A stretch of DNA of 64,000 nt from Lachnospiraceae bacterium JLR.KK008 (GCA_037015955.1 CP143548.1:3124749-3188748); one strand, 5' to 3'. Positions 20,802 to 29,823 are shown, counted from the first letter of the stretch. Translations and numbers: made by a program. The notes: generated by a model from the letters alone, not told the origin.

Positions 20802-21551
20802 ATGGTGACAGAGGATACAATTTTATTGGAGAAGTATGAGACGAGTTATTTTGTCGAAGATTTGCAGGAATTGTCGCTTACCTTAGATAAACGACAAATA
20901 TGTCAGTTTTTAAAGTATTATAATCTTCTTGTTGAATGGAATTCGTTTATGAATTTAACAGGGATTACGGAATATCCGGAAGTCATTAAGAAACATTTTA
21001 TTGACAGTCTTTCCGTTGTCAAATGTATTGATCTTTTAAAAATAAATTCGGTCATTGATATTGGTACAGGAGCGGGTTTTCCAGGAATTCCTTTGAAGAT
21101 TGTATTTCCTCATTTGAAAATTACACTGTTGGATTCTTTACAGAAGAGAATTCGTTTTCTTGATGAAGTGATCGGAGAATTGGAACTTTCCGGGATTGAG
21201 ACGATACACGGAAGAGCGGAAGAGTTTGCAAAGCCGGATAAATTACGGGCAAAGTATGATTTGTCTGTTTCAAGGGCAGTAGCAAATTTATCTACACTCT
21301 CAGAATACTGTATTCCTTTTGTTAAAAAAGATGGTTTCTTTCTGTCTTATAAATCCGAGAAAATTTCGGAGGAGTTATCAATGGCAGAGCGGGCGATCCA
21401 TGTATTAGGAGGTGAATTGATGGACAGAGTAGATTTTACGCTTCCTCGTACAGATATGAAACGAACGATTCTTCTTATAAAAAAAGTAAAGGAAACTCCG
21501 CTTAAGTTTCCACGTAAGTCGGGGCTTCCTTCAAAAGAACCGATTCATTAA
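20802..21551 (+). CDS. rsmG: 16S rRNA (guanine527-N7) methyltransferase RsmG
   Basis: SAM-dependent methyltransferase acting on G527 of 16S rRNA. At 249 aa it is normal length. The SAM-binding segment is VIDIGTGAGFPGIPLK (about 87-102), with LDSLQKRIRFL and the active-site region SRAVANLSTLSEYC. Its stop overlaps the stop of the convergent hydrolase gene by 4 nt, with no terminator between them. Confidence 0.96.
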   Translation: MVTEDTILLEKYETSYFVEDLQELSLTLDKRQICQFLKYYNLLVEWNSFMNLTGITEYPEVIKKHFIDSLSVVKCIDLLKINSVIDIGTGAGFPGIPLKIVFPHLKITLLDSLQKRIRFLDEVIGELELSGIETIHGRAEEFAKPDKLRAKYDLSVSRAVANLSTLSEYCIPFVKKDGFFLSYKSEKISEELSMAERAIHVLGGELMDRVDFTLPRTDMKRTILLIKKVKETPLKFPRKSGLPSKEPIH

Positions 21552-22495
21552 TTTAAAAATATATCAAGTTGATTTATTACTTTTTGTGGTGCTTCCAAAT
21601 GGGGATACTGTTTTGTGTCAGAGATATAAATGGTTTCAATGGAATTATTATAGGATAAATAACTTTTTACTATTGATTCGCTCTCCTTTTTTTCTTTGCC
21701 CGCAATAATAAATATACTGTGATTGATTTCTTTTAATGAGTGTAAAATATTGAGATTCATATATCTTCCAATATAACTGGAAAATGAATATTTTGAATTA
21801 TAATCATTGATATGACTGGATTCTATATAGGCCATAATTTCTTCTTTTTCAATTCGGTCAGCATTGGCATAATAGTATTTACGGAATAATTTTTTGTAAG
21901 AATATTTGGAAGTAATTATATTGTAAATGAAAGTTCCCAGTATTGGGGTGTCTATGATTATTTTAAGTGCCTTTGTTTTTTTGGAAGGTATTAAGTGAAA
22001 CTGATACAGGCTTTGAGGATTAATGAAGAACAGTTTATTAAATACTTCCGGGTTGTTGTGGCATGTCATGACTACAAGTGAAGAGGAGTCTCCTGTTGCT
22101 ATGACATTTGTTTTTCTTCCAATGACAGTCTTTATAAAATCCGTAATTAATTGCACATATAGAAAACTGGTGTAAGTGATATTTGGTTTATCAGAGAGTC
22201 CATAGCCAAGCATATCGATACAGTAGACTTCATATTGTTTAGAAAGTTGGTCGATTATTTTATGAAATTCATAACCAGAGCTTCCAACCGTAAGGTCATG
22301 GATCAAAAGAAGTGGTGTACCGTTTCCTCTTTTGGTATAACGAATTTTCCCAAATCGCCATTCATAGTATTGATTGTATGTGCTGCTTAATATTTCTCTG
22401 GCAGTGGATGCAGAATATTGTATTTTGTTTATAATATGGATTGCCGTAGTGATAGTACTGGCAATTATGGCGATTTTATTACTATTTTTATTCAT
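21548..22495 (-). CDS. Alpha/beta-hydrolase fold protein
   Basis: A 315-aa protein of the alpha/beta-hydrolase superfamily. The N-terminal hydrophobic stretch (about 7-25) could be a membrane anchor or signal. The oxyanion region is LLIHDLTVGSSGYEF, the family loop is CIDMLGYGLSDKP, and the nucleophile elbow is GDSSS (about residue 136), a GxSxS variant. A candidate catalytic His is in the C-terminal PHLEAP. Such proteins are esterases or lipases of unknown substrate. It is tail-to-tail with rsmG, sharing stop sequence. Codon use is rich in AT compared with rsmG and mnmG, in common with the following two-component genes. Confidence 0.8.
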   Translation of the reverse strand: MNKNSNKIAIIASTITTAIHIINKIQYSASTAREILSSTYNQYYEWRFGKIRYTKRGNGTPLLLIHDLTVGSSGYEFHKIIDQLSKQYEVYCIDMLGYGLSDKPNITYTSFLYVQLITDFIKTVIGRKTNVIATGDSSSLVVMTCHNNPEVFNKLFFINPQSLYQFHLIPSKKTKALKIIIDTPILGTFIYNIITSKYSYKKLFRKYYYANADRIEKEEIMAYIESSHINDYNSKYSFSSYIGRYMNLNILHSLKEINHSIFIIAGKEKKESESIVKSYLSYNNSIETIYISDTKQYPHLEAPQKVINQLDIFLN

Positions 22496-22591
22496 GGCAA
22501 ACCTCTTTTTTTATTTTATTATATAAGAAAAGCGGAGAGGTTACAAGAAAGAAATTTTTTATAAAATTAATAATATTTAAAGGGAGATATT

Positions 22592-23239
22592 ATGACAGAC
22601 AGAGAGAAAAAATTGGCTTTTGATATTCAAGAGCTGGACAGAAAAAGGATAGCGAGAGAAATTCATGATGTACCGCTTCAAAATTTGACACATGTTGTGC
22701 ACAATCTTGAGTTGGCGTCTCTTTATATGGATAAAGATATTGTGCAGGCAAAACTGGAAATTGCTTCAATCACAAAAAATATAAATGATACGATCCAGGA
22801 GATCAGGGATATTATCTATGACCTTCGACCGATGATCTTTGATGATCTTGGTTTGCGGGAAGCAATCGAAAGACATCTTGCCAGAATTAAAGAAATATCG
22901 GATATGGTTATTTTATCGGAAATTGATGAGATAGATCTGAATAAGTCTGATAGTCTTACTATTTTTCGAATTATCCAGGAGTCAGTAAACAATGCCTGTA
23001 AACATTCTCAAGGAAGAAATTTAAAAGTATTATTAAAGAATAATCCGGAATACATAGAAATTTATGTAGAGGATGATGGTGTCGGTTTTGATCTGGAGCA
23101 ATATAAAATAAGTAATAGAAATTTCGGGCTGATCGTATTAAAGGACAGGGTAGAATCTATATCAGGAAAAATGAGGATTACATCACTTCCTGGAATAGGG
23201 ACGAAAGTTCATGTCATTATATTAAAAAAGAAAGGATGA
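22592..23239 (+). CDS. Soluble sensor histidine kinase, DegS/NarX (HPK7) type
   Basis: A short cytoplasmic kinase of 215 aa with no membrane segment and no visible sensor domain. The HisKA_3 dimerisation box reads RKRIAREIHDVPLQNL, with the phosphoacceptor at His25. The ATPase domain has the N box QESVNNACKHSQ (about 130) and the G box DDGVGFD. The ribosome binding site is AAAGGGAG. It ends 4 nt before the response regulator, so the pair is co-transcribed. With no input domain it must respond to a partner protein or an internal signal. Position between rsmG and parA is not part of the usual origin order. Confidence 0.9.
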   Translation: MTDREKKLAFDIQELDRKRIAREIHDVPLQNLTHVVHNLELASLYMDKDIVQAKLEIASITKNINDTIQEIRDIIYDLRPMIFDDLGLREAIERHLARIKEISDMVILSEIDEIDLNKSDSLTIFRIIQESVNNACKHSQGRNLKVLLKNNPEYIEIYVEDDGVGFDLEQYKISNRNFGLIVLKDRVESISGKMRITSLPGIGTKVHVIILKKKG

Positions 23240-23243
23240 AGAA

Positions 23244-23888
23244 ATGGCAAGTATAAAAGTTATGATTGCAGACGATCATGTATTGGTAAGAGAAGGAATC
23301 AGACGTTTATTAGAATTTGATGGGGATATAGAAATAATAGCGGAAGCAGATAATGGTGTGAAATGTCTTGATATATTAAACTCTGTTTTACCTGAAGTTT
23401 TGTTGTTGGATATTAATATGCCACAGATGGATGGAATTGAAACATTACGGGAAATTAGAAGTAGAAAGATACCGGTTAAAGTTTTAATTTTGACAGTACA
23501 CAATGAAAGTAATTATCTTGTTAAGGCAGTAGATATTGGTATTGATGGTTATCTATTGAAAAATTCCAGTTCTGAGGAACTGAAAAAGGCAATTAGATCT
23601 GTATTAAATGGTGAGTCGTATATTCAGCCGGAATTGATACCGGAGCTGAATTCACAGTTGATCCGCAAAAATGATCACAAAGAGAAAATAGATTCTTTAA
23701 CTAAAAGAGAATTGGAAGTGCTTATTTTACTTGCACATGGGGTTTTTAATAAAGAAATTGCAGAAAAAATGGGGATTAGTGAGAGAACGGTTAAGAATCA
23801 TATATCCAGTATATTTCGAAAAATAGATGTGTCAGATCGAACACAGGCTGCGGTTTTTGCTATTAAGAATGATTTGATTGTTATTTAA
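23244..23888 (+). CDS. NarL/FixJ-family response regulator
   Basis: A 214-aa partner of the upstream kinase. The receiver domain (1-120) has the acidic pair DD at about residues 10-11, the phosphoacceptor Asp56 in LLLDINMP, and the Lys of the YLLKNSS loop. The LuxR-type helix-turn-helix occupies about 150-210 (LTKRELEVLILLAHG, SERTVKNHISSIFRKI). Target genes are unknown. Its stop codon falls inside a 24-bp perfect palindrome that contains parS and could terminate transcription. Confidence 0.93.
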   Translation: MASIKVMIADDHVLVREGIRRLLEFDGDIEIIAEADNGVKCLDILNSVLPEVLLLDINMPQMDGIETLREIRSRKIPVKVLILTVHNESNYLVKAVDIGIDGYLLKNSSSEELKKAIRSVLNGESYIQPELIPELNSQLIRKNDHKEKIDSLTKRELEVLILLAHGVFNKEIAEKMGISERTVKNHISSIFRKIDVSDRTQAAVFAIKNDLIVI

Positions 23889-23912
23889 AATGTTTCACGT
23901 GAAACATTTTTT
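23887..23912. other. parS: parS site 1, embedded in a terminator-like palindrome
   Basis: A perfect 16-bp parS, TGTTTCACGTGAAACA (23891-23906), is extended by AAAA and TTTT to a 24-bp palindrome (23887-23910) followed by two more Ts. It begins within the stop codon of the response regulator gene. It should bind ParB, and the RNA form could act as an intrinsic terminator. Confidence 0.95.
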
Positions 23913-24019
23913 AGATTTTCATTTTCTGCTATTGTCATTGTGTTGATAATCAATATACAAAGAAAAGAGGACAATATATAAATAATACAATTATTGAAAT
24001 CATTGTTACTAGATATAGA

Positions 24020-24035
24020 TGTTTCACGTGAAACA
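24020..24035. other. parS: parS site 2
   Basis: A second perfect parS, TGTTTCACGTGAAACA, 129 nt after the first and 94 nt before parA. The interval between the two sites is AT-rich and has no credible gene. Confidence 0.96.
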
Positions 24036-24073
24036 TTCATCAAGATATTGTTATAGATTCTATGATAATAAAG

Positions 24074-24082
24074 TGATATAAT
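24074..24082 (+). promoter_or_regulatory. parA promoter (extended -10)
   Basis: TGATATAAT at 24074-24082 is an extended -10 with a perfect hexamer. The -35 is weak. It lies 39 nt after parS site 2, where spreading ParB could repress it. Confidence 0.45.
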
Positions 24083-24128
24083 CATAACAATACATATAAA
24101 TAAAAGTAAAAGAACGAAAGGTGAAATA

Positions 24129-24896
24129 ATGGGAAGAATAATAGCAATCGCTAACCAAAAAGGTGGCGTGGGAAAGACAACGACATCAATTAATTTATCG
24201 GCATCTCTTGCTGCAAAAGGGAAGAAAGTATTAATGATCGATACAGATCCGCAGGGAAATGCAACAAGTGGATATGGTATTGATAAAAACGATTTGGAAA
24301 ATACAATATATGAATTAATATTGGGAGAGTGTTCTATTCAAGATTGTATTATCAGCAATGTAATAGAGAATGTATCTATATTGCCCTCTAATGTAAATCT
24401 TGCAGCGGCAGAGATAGAATTAATTGGTGTAGAAAAGAAAGAGTTTATCTTAAAAAACGAGATGGATTGGATCAAGGACTCTTATGATTTTATTATTATA
24501 GATTGTCCACCTTCATTAAGTATGTTGACTGTCAATGCAATGACAACAGCAGACAGTGTGCTTGTACCAATTCAGTGTGAGTATTATGCTCTGGAAGGAT
24601 TGAGTCAGCTAATACATACTGTGAATTTAGTAAAGGAAAGATTGAATCCTAAACTGGATATGGAAGGTGTAGTATTTACGATGTTTGATTCCAGAACTAA
24701 TTTGTCTAATCAGGTCGTAAAGAATGTAAAGAAAAATTTACAACAAAATGTATATAAGACAATTATTCCTCGTAACATCAGATTAGCAGAAGCACCCAGC
24801 CATGGTATGCCAATCAATCTCTATGATCCCAAATCTGCGGGAACAAGCAGTTATATGTCGTTGGCGGATGAAGTAATAAACAGAAAGGATATTTGA
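24129..24896 (+). CDS. parA: Chromosome partitioning ATPase ParA/Soj
   Basis: A deviant Walker-A ATPase of 255 aa that works with ParB on parS in origin segregation and, in Bacillus, regulates DnaA. The Walker A is KGGVGKTTTSINL (about residues 11-23), the Walker A' is DTDPQGNATSG, and Walker B is FIIIDCPPS. The C-terminal region SHGMPINLYDPKSAG is typical of Soj. It is 1 nt from parB. Confidence 0.97.
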   Translation: MGRIIAIANQKGGVGKTTTSINLSASLAAKGKKVLMIDTDPQGNATSGYGIDKNDLENTIYELILGECSIQDCIISNVIENVSILPSNVNLAAAEIELIGVEKKEFILKNEMDWIKDSYDFIIIDCPPSLSMLTVNAMTTADSVLVPIQCEYYALEGLSQLIHTVNLVKERLNPKLDMEGVVFTMFDSRTNLSNQVVKNVKKNLQQNVYKTIIPRNIRLAEAPSHGMPINLYDPKSAGTSSYMSLADEVINRKDI

Positions 24897-24897
24897 C

Positions 24898-25791
24898 ATG
24901 GCAAGAGGATTAGGTAAAGGTCTGGATTCTTTGATTCCCAACGCAATCGGGGAAGGCAAAAAAAACAGTGATGACGTAAATAGCAATGGACAGGGTGAAA
25001 AAGGTTCTGAAACAGTTGTTAAAATTACATCGGTGGAACCAAACAGAGAACAACCACGTAAAAATTTTGATGAAGATGCTTTACAGGAGCTGGCAGATTC
25101 TATCAAGCAGTTTGGATTATTGCAGCCTATTCTTGTACAGGATCGGAAAGATCATTACGAGATCATTGCCGGAGAGAGAAGATGGAGAGCTGCAAAAATA
25201 GCAGGGTTGAAAGAAGTCCCTGTTATTATTAAGAATTTAGAGGAAAGAGAGATTGTAGAAATCTCTTTGATTGAAAATATTCAGAGAGAAAATTTAAATC
25301 CGATTGAAGAGGCACAGGCATATAAGAGACTGTTGACGGAATTCAATTTAAAACAGGATGAAGTAGCAGAAAGAGTTTCCAAGAGCAGGACAGCTGTTAC
25401 CAACTCAATGAGACTGTTAAAACTGTGTGACGAAGTACAACAGATGGTAATTGACGATATGATTTCCACCGGCCATGCAAGGGCGATTCTTTCGATTGAA
25501 GATCCGGAACAACAATATATGATAGCACAGAAGATTTTTGATGAAAAGATGAGTGTCAGAGACGTAGAAAAGTTTATCAAGAATCTTAATAAACCAAATA
25601 GTAAAAAGATACAAAACAATGATAAAAATAAAAGTTTAGAATATATTTACCAGGATACTGCAGAAAAAATGAAGGAATCTCTGGGAACAAAAGTAAATAT
25701 TTCTGCAAAAGATAACGGTAGTGGAAAGATAGAAATCGAATTCTTTTCACATGAGGACTTCGATCGGTTAGCTGGTATGATCATAAGATAA
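24898..25791 (+). CDS. parB: Chromosome partitioning protein ParB/Spo0J
   Basis: The parS-binding CTPase, 297 aa. The N-terminal ParA-interacting tail MARGLGKGLDSLIPN is clear. The CTP-binding region includes PRKNFDEDALQELADSI and the GERRWRA box. The central HTH (VAERVSKSRTAVTNSMRLL) contacts parS, and a C-terminal dimerisation domain closes the protein. Two parS sites lie upstream of parA. Confidence 0.97.
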   Translation: MARGLGKGLDSLIPNAIGEGKKNSDDVNSNGQGEKGSETVVKITSVEPNREQPRKNFDEDALQELADSIKQFGLLQPILVQDRKDHYEIIAGERRWRAAKIAGLKEVPVIIKNLEEREIVEISLIENIQRENLNPIEEAQAYKRLLTEFNLKQDEVAERVSKSRTAVTNSMRLLKLCDEVQQMVIDDMISTGHARAILSIEDPEQQYMIAQKIFDEKMSVRDVEKFIKNLNKPNSKKIQNNDKNKSLEYIYQDTAEKMKESLGTKVNISAKDNGSGKIEIEFFSHEDFDRLAGMIIR

Positions 25792-25818
25792 ACAGAAAGA
25801 AGTATACGGAGGAGAATT

Positions 25819-26331
25819 ATGTCTAGTGCACTATTAGAAAGTATGGGTCTTGGTTTTCTTGATATTGCTTATATTTTTATTGGGATGATCGGCATTATTT
25901 TGGTGATGTTTATATTGATCATTGTACAGATGGTAAAGTTATCTAAGTTAAAAAAGAAATATGAAAAATTTATGGGAGGAAAAGATGCCAAGAGTCTGGA
26001 GGAAAAAATAGCAAGTATTTTTGAGATAAACAATGCTCTAAAAGCAGCGGCAGACAAAAATAAAAAAGAAATTCGCAAATTATCCCATAATATGGAAGAC
26101 ACATATCAAAAATCGGGAATTGTAAAATACGATGCATTTCAGCAAATGGGAGGGAAGATGAGCTTTAGTCTGGCGTTGTTGAATAAAAGAGATGATGGTT
26201 TTATTATCAATACAGTACACAGCAGCGACGGGTGCTATTCTTATACAAAAGAAATCCATGGTGGAAAATGTGATATATCACTTGGAGAAGAAGAAGAAAG
26301 AGCATTGAGGATCGCAATCGGAGAAGAATAG
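25819..26331 (+). CDS. DUF4446 family membrane protein
   Basis: A 170-aa protein with one N-terminal membrane segment at about residues 15-40, a coiled-coil stretch (about 42-95), and a C-terminal domain containing the family pattern YDAFQQMGGKMSFSLALL and GFIINTVHSSDGCYSY. I recognise it as DUF4446, a clostridial family often found near parB. Its function is not known. GGAGGAG precedes the ATG. It follows parB by 27 nt and is 10 nt before the HD-GYP gene. Confidence 0.88.
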   Translation: MSSALLESMGLGFLDIAYIFIGMIGIILVMFILIIVQMVKLSKLKKKYEKFMGGKDAKSLEEKIASIFEINNALKAAADKNKKEIRKLSHNMEDTYQKSGIVKYDAFQQMGGKMSFSLALLNKRDDGFIINTVHSSDGCYSYTKEIHGGKCDISLGEEEERALRIAIGEE

Positions 26332-26341
26332 GAAAGTAAGT

Positions 26342-27400
26342 ATGAAAAAATACAGTATCTATGATATTAGGGGTGGTGAAATACTAGCCAATCCTATTAT
26401 GACATCTTCTTATCAGATTTTGTTATCAGAGGGAACAGTATTACAAAAAGAGTATATAGAAAATTTTGAACAGCTTAATATTTCCTATGTTTATATTTAT
26501 GAAGAAAAAGATATACTGAACAGAGACATTGAAAAGGCGAGAAAGGAAGCCGCAGATTACTTTAAGACGCAGGTAAAGAGTGTGCTGGAGAAACATATCT
26601 ACTCAAAAAATAATAACCTGCAAAAATTGAGTGGGACAGCACATGGTATTATGGACAACATATTGAAAGAGAGGAAAATTGTTGAAGAGTTAATAGAAAT
26701 GAAACAAAAGAGTGAAGATTTATACGAACATTCGCTTAATTGTTGTACACTTTCTATGATATTAAGTTTGCGTCTGAATTATAATAACGAAATCGTTCAT
26801 GCAATCGGTGTGGGTTGTCTTTTGCATGATATAGGGCTCAGATTTATGTCTATCAAGTATCACAATATAAGTTTGTCCAATATGCCGGAGAATCAGAGGG
26901 CTGAATATAAAAAACATTCTATTTATGGATATTCTTCAGTTGAAAATGAGAACTGGCTGCATATGGTCAGTAAGGATATTATTTTATATCATCATGAGCG
27001 TATGGATGGGACAGGCTATCCGTTTCGTAAAAAGAAAGTTTCTGAACCGATTGCAATCGCAATCGTCTGTGATGTGTTTGATGAGATGGTTAGTGGAATT
27101 GGTTTTGAATATTCTAAAGTCCATAAAGCTATTGAATACTTAAAATGCTTTAGAAATGTTAAATTTGATGCTAAAATAGTAAATGAATTTTTAAAGGTTG
27201 TTGCAGCATATCCGGTTGGCAGTCATGTATTGACAAATAAAGGTGAAATAGGTATAGTTATCAGGCAGAACAAAGGATTTCCGGAGAGACCGGTGCTACG
27301 TATTGTGATTGACAGATACGGCAGAGACATCTGCAAAGATAATACAGTTGATCTGCTGAAGGAAAATTCTGTTTTTATTGAAGAAGTAATTAACGATTAA
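26342..27400 (+). CDS. HD-GYP domain protein, probable cyclic-di-nucleotide phosphodiesterase
   Basis: A 352-aa cytoplasmic protein with a non-catalytic N-terminus (about 1-110) and an HD-GYP domain (about 120-300). His130, the His162-Asp163 pair (LLHDIG), His192, His217-His218 and the DGTGYP motif (222-227) are present. Two deviations stand out: the Lys usual after HDIG is Leu, and the HPxxG motif reads HSIYG, without Pro. Metal ligands are retained, so hydrolysis of c-di-GMP or a related nucleotide is plausible but not certain. It sits between DUF4446 and serS, not beside motility genes. Confidence 0.82.
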   Translation: MKKYSIYDIRGGEILANPIMTSSYQILLSEGTVLQKEYIENFEQLNISYVYIYEEKDILNRDIEKARKEAADYFKTQVKSVLEKHIYSKNNNLQKLSGTAHGIMDNILKERKIVEELIEMKQKSEDLYEHSLNCCTLSMILSLRLNYNNEIVHAIGVGCLLHDIGLRFMSIKYHNISLSNMPENQRAEYKKHSIYGYSSVENENWLHMVSKDIILYHHERMDGTGYPFRKKKVSEPIAIAIVCDVFDEMVSGIGFEYSKVHKAIEYLKCFRNVKFDAKIVNEFLKVVAAYPVGSHVLTNKGEIGIVIRQNKGFPERPVLRIVIDRYGRDICKDNTVDLLKENSVFIEEVIND

Positions 27401-27429
27401 ACGATAAGAGACGAAAGGGGTCAAATCAG

Positions 27430-28707
27430 ATGATAGACATTAAATTTTTAAGAGAAAATCCGCAGATTGTAAAAGATAACATAAAAAAGAAATTTCAGGA
27501 TGAAAAGCTGGCGTTAGTTGATGAAGTGATCGCCCTGGATGAAGAGAGTAGAAGGACTCAGAAAGATGCGGATGATTTGCGTGCTAATCGTAATAAGATT
27601 TCCAAACAGATCGGTGGTCTGATGGCACAGGGCAAAAAAGAGGAGGCAGAGGCCAAAAAAGCGGAAGTTGCTGCCGGCGCAAAACGTCTTTCAGAATTGG
27701 AAGAAAAAGAAAAAGAGTTACAGGACAAGATTACAAAAATAATGATGACAATTCCCAATATCATTGATCCCAGTGTTCCGATTGGTAAAAATGATACGGA
27801 AAATGTGGAAGTAACAAAATATGGGGAACCGGTGATTCCTGATTTTGAGATTCCCTACCATACGGATATTATGGAGGGGCTGCGTGGAATTGATCTTGAC
27901 AGTGCAAGAAAAGTAGCCGGTAATGGTTTTTATTATCTGATGGGAGATATTGCGAGACTTCATTCCGCAGTGATCGCTTATGCAAGAGATTTTATGATCG
28001 GCAGAGGATTTACGTATTGTGTTCCCCCTTTTATGATTCGCAGCAATGTAGTGACCGGTGTCATGAGCTTTGCTGAAATGGATGCCATGATGTATAAAAT
28101 AGAAGGAGAAGATTTATACTTAATTGGTACGAGTGAGCATTCCATGATCGGAAAATTTATCGATACGATTATCGCAGAAGAAAATCTCCCACAGACACTT
28201 ACAAGTTATTCTCCTTGTTTCAGAAAAGAAAAGGGAGCTCATGGACTGGAGGAGAGAGGTGTCTATCGCATCCACCAGTTTGAAAAACAGGAGATGATTG
28301 TTGTCTGTAAACCAGAAGAATCTTCGATGTGGTTCGAAAAATTGTGGCAGAATACGGTCGATCTGTTCCGCTCTCTCGATATTCCTGTGAGAACACTGGA
28401 ATGCTGTTCCGGCGATCTGGCTGATTTGAAAGTGAAGTCTTATGATGTGGAAGCATGGTCTCCCCGACAGCAAAAGTATTTTGAAGTAGGAAGTTGCTCC
28501 AATTTGGGAGATGCTCAGGCGAGAAGATTAAAAATTCGTGTCAATGGAGAAAAAGGAAAATATTTTGCTCATACATTAAATAATACGGTAGTCGCACCTC
28601 CGAGAATGTTAATTGCATTTTTGGAAAATAATCTTCAGGAAGATGGTTCGGTCAAAATCCCTGCTGTTTTACAGCCCTACATGGGAGGACAGACAGAGAT
28701 CAGGTAA
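27430..28707 (+). CDS. serS: Seryl-tRNA synthetase
   Basis: Class II synthetase of 425 aa. The N-terminal coiled-coil arm that contacts the long variable arm of tRNA-Ser is at about 30-105. The class II motifs are visible: TCVPPFMI-type motif 1 region, CFRKEKGAHGLEERGVYR (motif 2), and APPRMLIAFLEN (motif 3). No T-box leader is seen in the 29 nt upstream, so it probably depends on the parAB transcript or an internal promoter. Its substrate tRNA-Ser(GCT) is encoded at 63.6 kb. Confidence 0.97.
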   Translation: MIDIKFLRENPQIVKDNIKKKFQDEKLALVDEVIALDEESRRTQKDADDLRANRNKISKQIGGLMAQGKKEEAEAKKAEVAAGAKRLSELEEKEKELQDKITKIMMTIPNIIDPSVPIGKNDTENVEVTKYGEPVIPDFEIPYHTDIMEGLRGIDLDSARKVAGNGFYYLMGDIARLHSAVIAYARDFMIGRGFTYCVPPFMIRSNVVTGVMSFAEMDAMMYKIEGEDLYLIGTSEHSMIGKFIDTIIAEENLPQTLTSYSPCFRKEKGAHGLEERGVYRIHQFEKQEMIVVCKPEESSMWFEKLWQNTVDLFRSLDIPVRTLECCSGDLADLKVKSYDVEAWSPRQQKYFEVGSCSNLGDAQARRLKIRVNGEKGKYFAHTLNNTVVAPPRMLIAFLENNLQEDGSVKIPAVLQPYMGGQTEIR

Positions 28708-28760
28708 TTTGTCAAGATGACCGATATATAAAAAAAGAAAGTTGAAATGAGGTGAATTCC

Positions 28761-29651
28761 TTGCATAAATATTTACGTGCTATCGGATTTAGCCAGATAA
28801 AAAACAGAAAGCAGTTGCAAATTTTGATCACAGAATGTATCCGCAGTGCAAAGCAGAGAGATTATATCTCTCTGCCTGATCATGAGGACTTTGTTTTTAT
28901 GGAATGCTGCAAAGAATTTGCCGAAGGGATTGGTATTGCTGTTCGTGGAGAATTTGATGAAAATAATAATTATATCTACAATTATTATTATCCCTTTCTC
29001 CGTGGCAATTATATCAGCTCGGAAGAAGATATATCGATTGAGCGTCATGCGGAAAAAGAGTCCTATGCCGGTATCTGTGATGATTTGAGAGTTGGGGTTT
29101 CCCTGATCTTCTATTTTCAAAATATTATCTCTTATTTGAAATACAAGGAGAAGAGAAAATTACCGGCAAAAGGAACTACTTTGACGTTGTCTGCACTTTC
29201 CTGCCATGGCACAATTATTATGTCAATCATCAAAAATGAGAATGAGAAAAAAAAGGTAAGAAAAGTTTCCAGGCAGAGAAGTCATTTGATTGAGGCTGCC
29301 CGAAAAGGCGATGAAGAAGCGATTGAAAACCTCACTCTGGAAGATATGGATACTTACACAGTCATCTCCAAAAAGATTCGTAAGGAAGATGTGTTCAGTA
29401 TTGTAGATACTTATTTTATGCCTTATGGGGTAGAGTGCGACCAGTACTCAATCCTCGGAGAGATCATGAATTGCAATAAAATACAGAATTATATAACAAA
29501 TGAGAACATTTATCATATGACGATCAACTGTAACGAACTTATATTCGATCTCTGTATCAATGAGGCTGATCTTTTGGGAGAGCCGGAAGCAGGTCGGAGA
29601 TTTAAAGGAGTGATCTGGATGCAGGGTTATATTAATTTTCCGGAAGGATAA
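28761..29651 (+). CDS. DUF3881 family protein
   Basis: A 296-aa soluble protein. I start it at TTG 28761 (MHKYLRAIGFSQI), because GAGGTG lies 6 nt upstream and related proteins begin the same way; a GTG at 28752 would overlap the ribosome binding site. The family is confined to Lachnospiraceae as far as I recall, and no function is known. The middle has a basic segment KKKVRKVSRQRSHL (about 170-183) followed by an acidic domain. No signal peptide, membrane segment or catalytic motif is evident. Confidence 0.85.
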   Translation: MHKYLRAIGFSQIKNRKQLQILITECIRSAKQRDYISLPDHEDFVFMECCKEFAEGIGIAVRGEFDENNNYIYNYYYPFLRGNYISSEEDISIERHAEKESYAGICDDLRVGVSLIFYFQNIISYLKYKEKRKLPAKGTTLTLSALSCHGTIIMSIIKNENEKKKVRKVSRQRSHLIEAARKGDEEAIENLTLEDMDTYTVISKKIRKEDVFSIVDTYFMPYGVECDQYSILGEIMNCNKIQNYITNENIYHMTINCNELIFDLCINEADLLGEPEAGRRFKGVIWMQGYINFPEG

Positions 29652-29665
29652 ATTTGGTGAATCGC

Positions 29666-29694
29666 TTGCCAATATTTTGTATTTATGCTAAACT
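29666..29694 (+). promoter_or_regulatory. tRNA-Arg promoter
   Basis: TTGCCA (29666-29671), 17 nt, TAAACT (29689-29694), 18 nt before the tRNA. Confidence 0.65.
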
Positions 29695-29712
29695 AATCTA
29701 GCATAAATAATT

Positions 29713-29786
29713 GTTTCCGTAGCTCAGCAGGATAGAGCGTCCGCCTCCTAAGCGGAAGGCCAGCGGTTCGAATCCGCTCGGGAACG
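29713..29786 (+). tRNA. tRNA-Arg (anticodon CCT)
   Basis: Acceptor GTTTCCG pairs with CGGGAAC (including a G-T), the anticodon stem TCCGC/GCGGA encloses CTCCTAA (anticodon CCT, reads AGG), and the T arm is standard. Discriminator G; CCA is not encoded. Confidence 0.94.
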
Positions 29787-29792
29787 CTGTAG

Positions 29793-29823
29793 TGCCGTAA
29801 CTTTCAGAGGTTGCGGCATTTAG
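29793..29823 (+). terminator. Possible terminator after tRNA-Arg
   Basis: TGCCGTAAC pairs with GTTGCGGCA (one mismatch), followed by a short TTTAG. Weak; read-through into the carboxypeptidase gene is likely. Confidence 0.4.

Noticed and set aside
23885..24085. Minus-strand 66-codon open frame over the parS interval
   Set aside because: Its NVSRET stretches are just the two parS palindromes translated. There is no ribosome binding site and no homology that I recognise.
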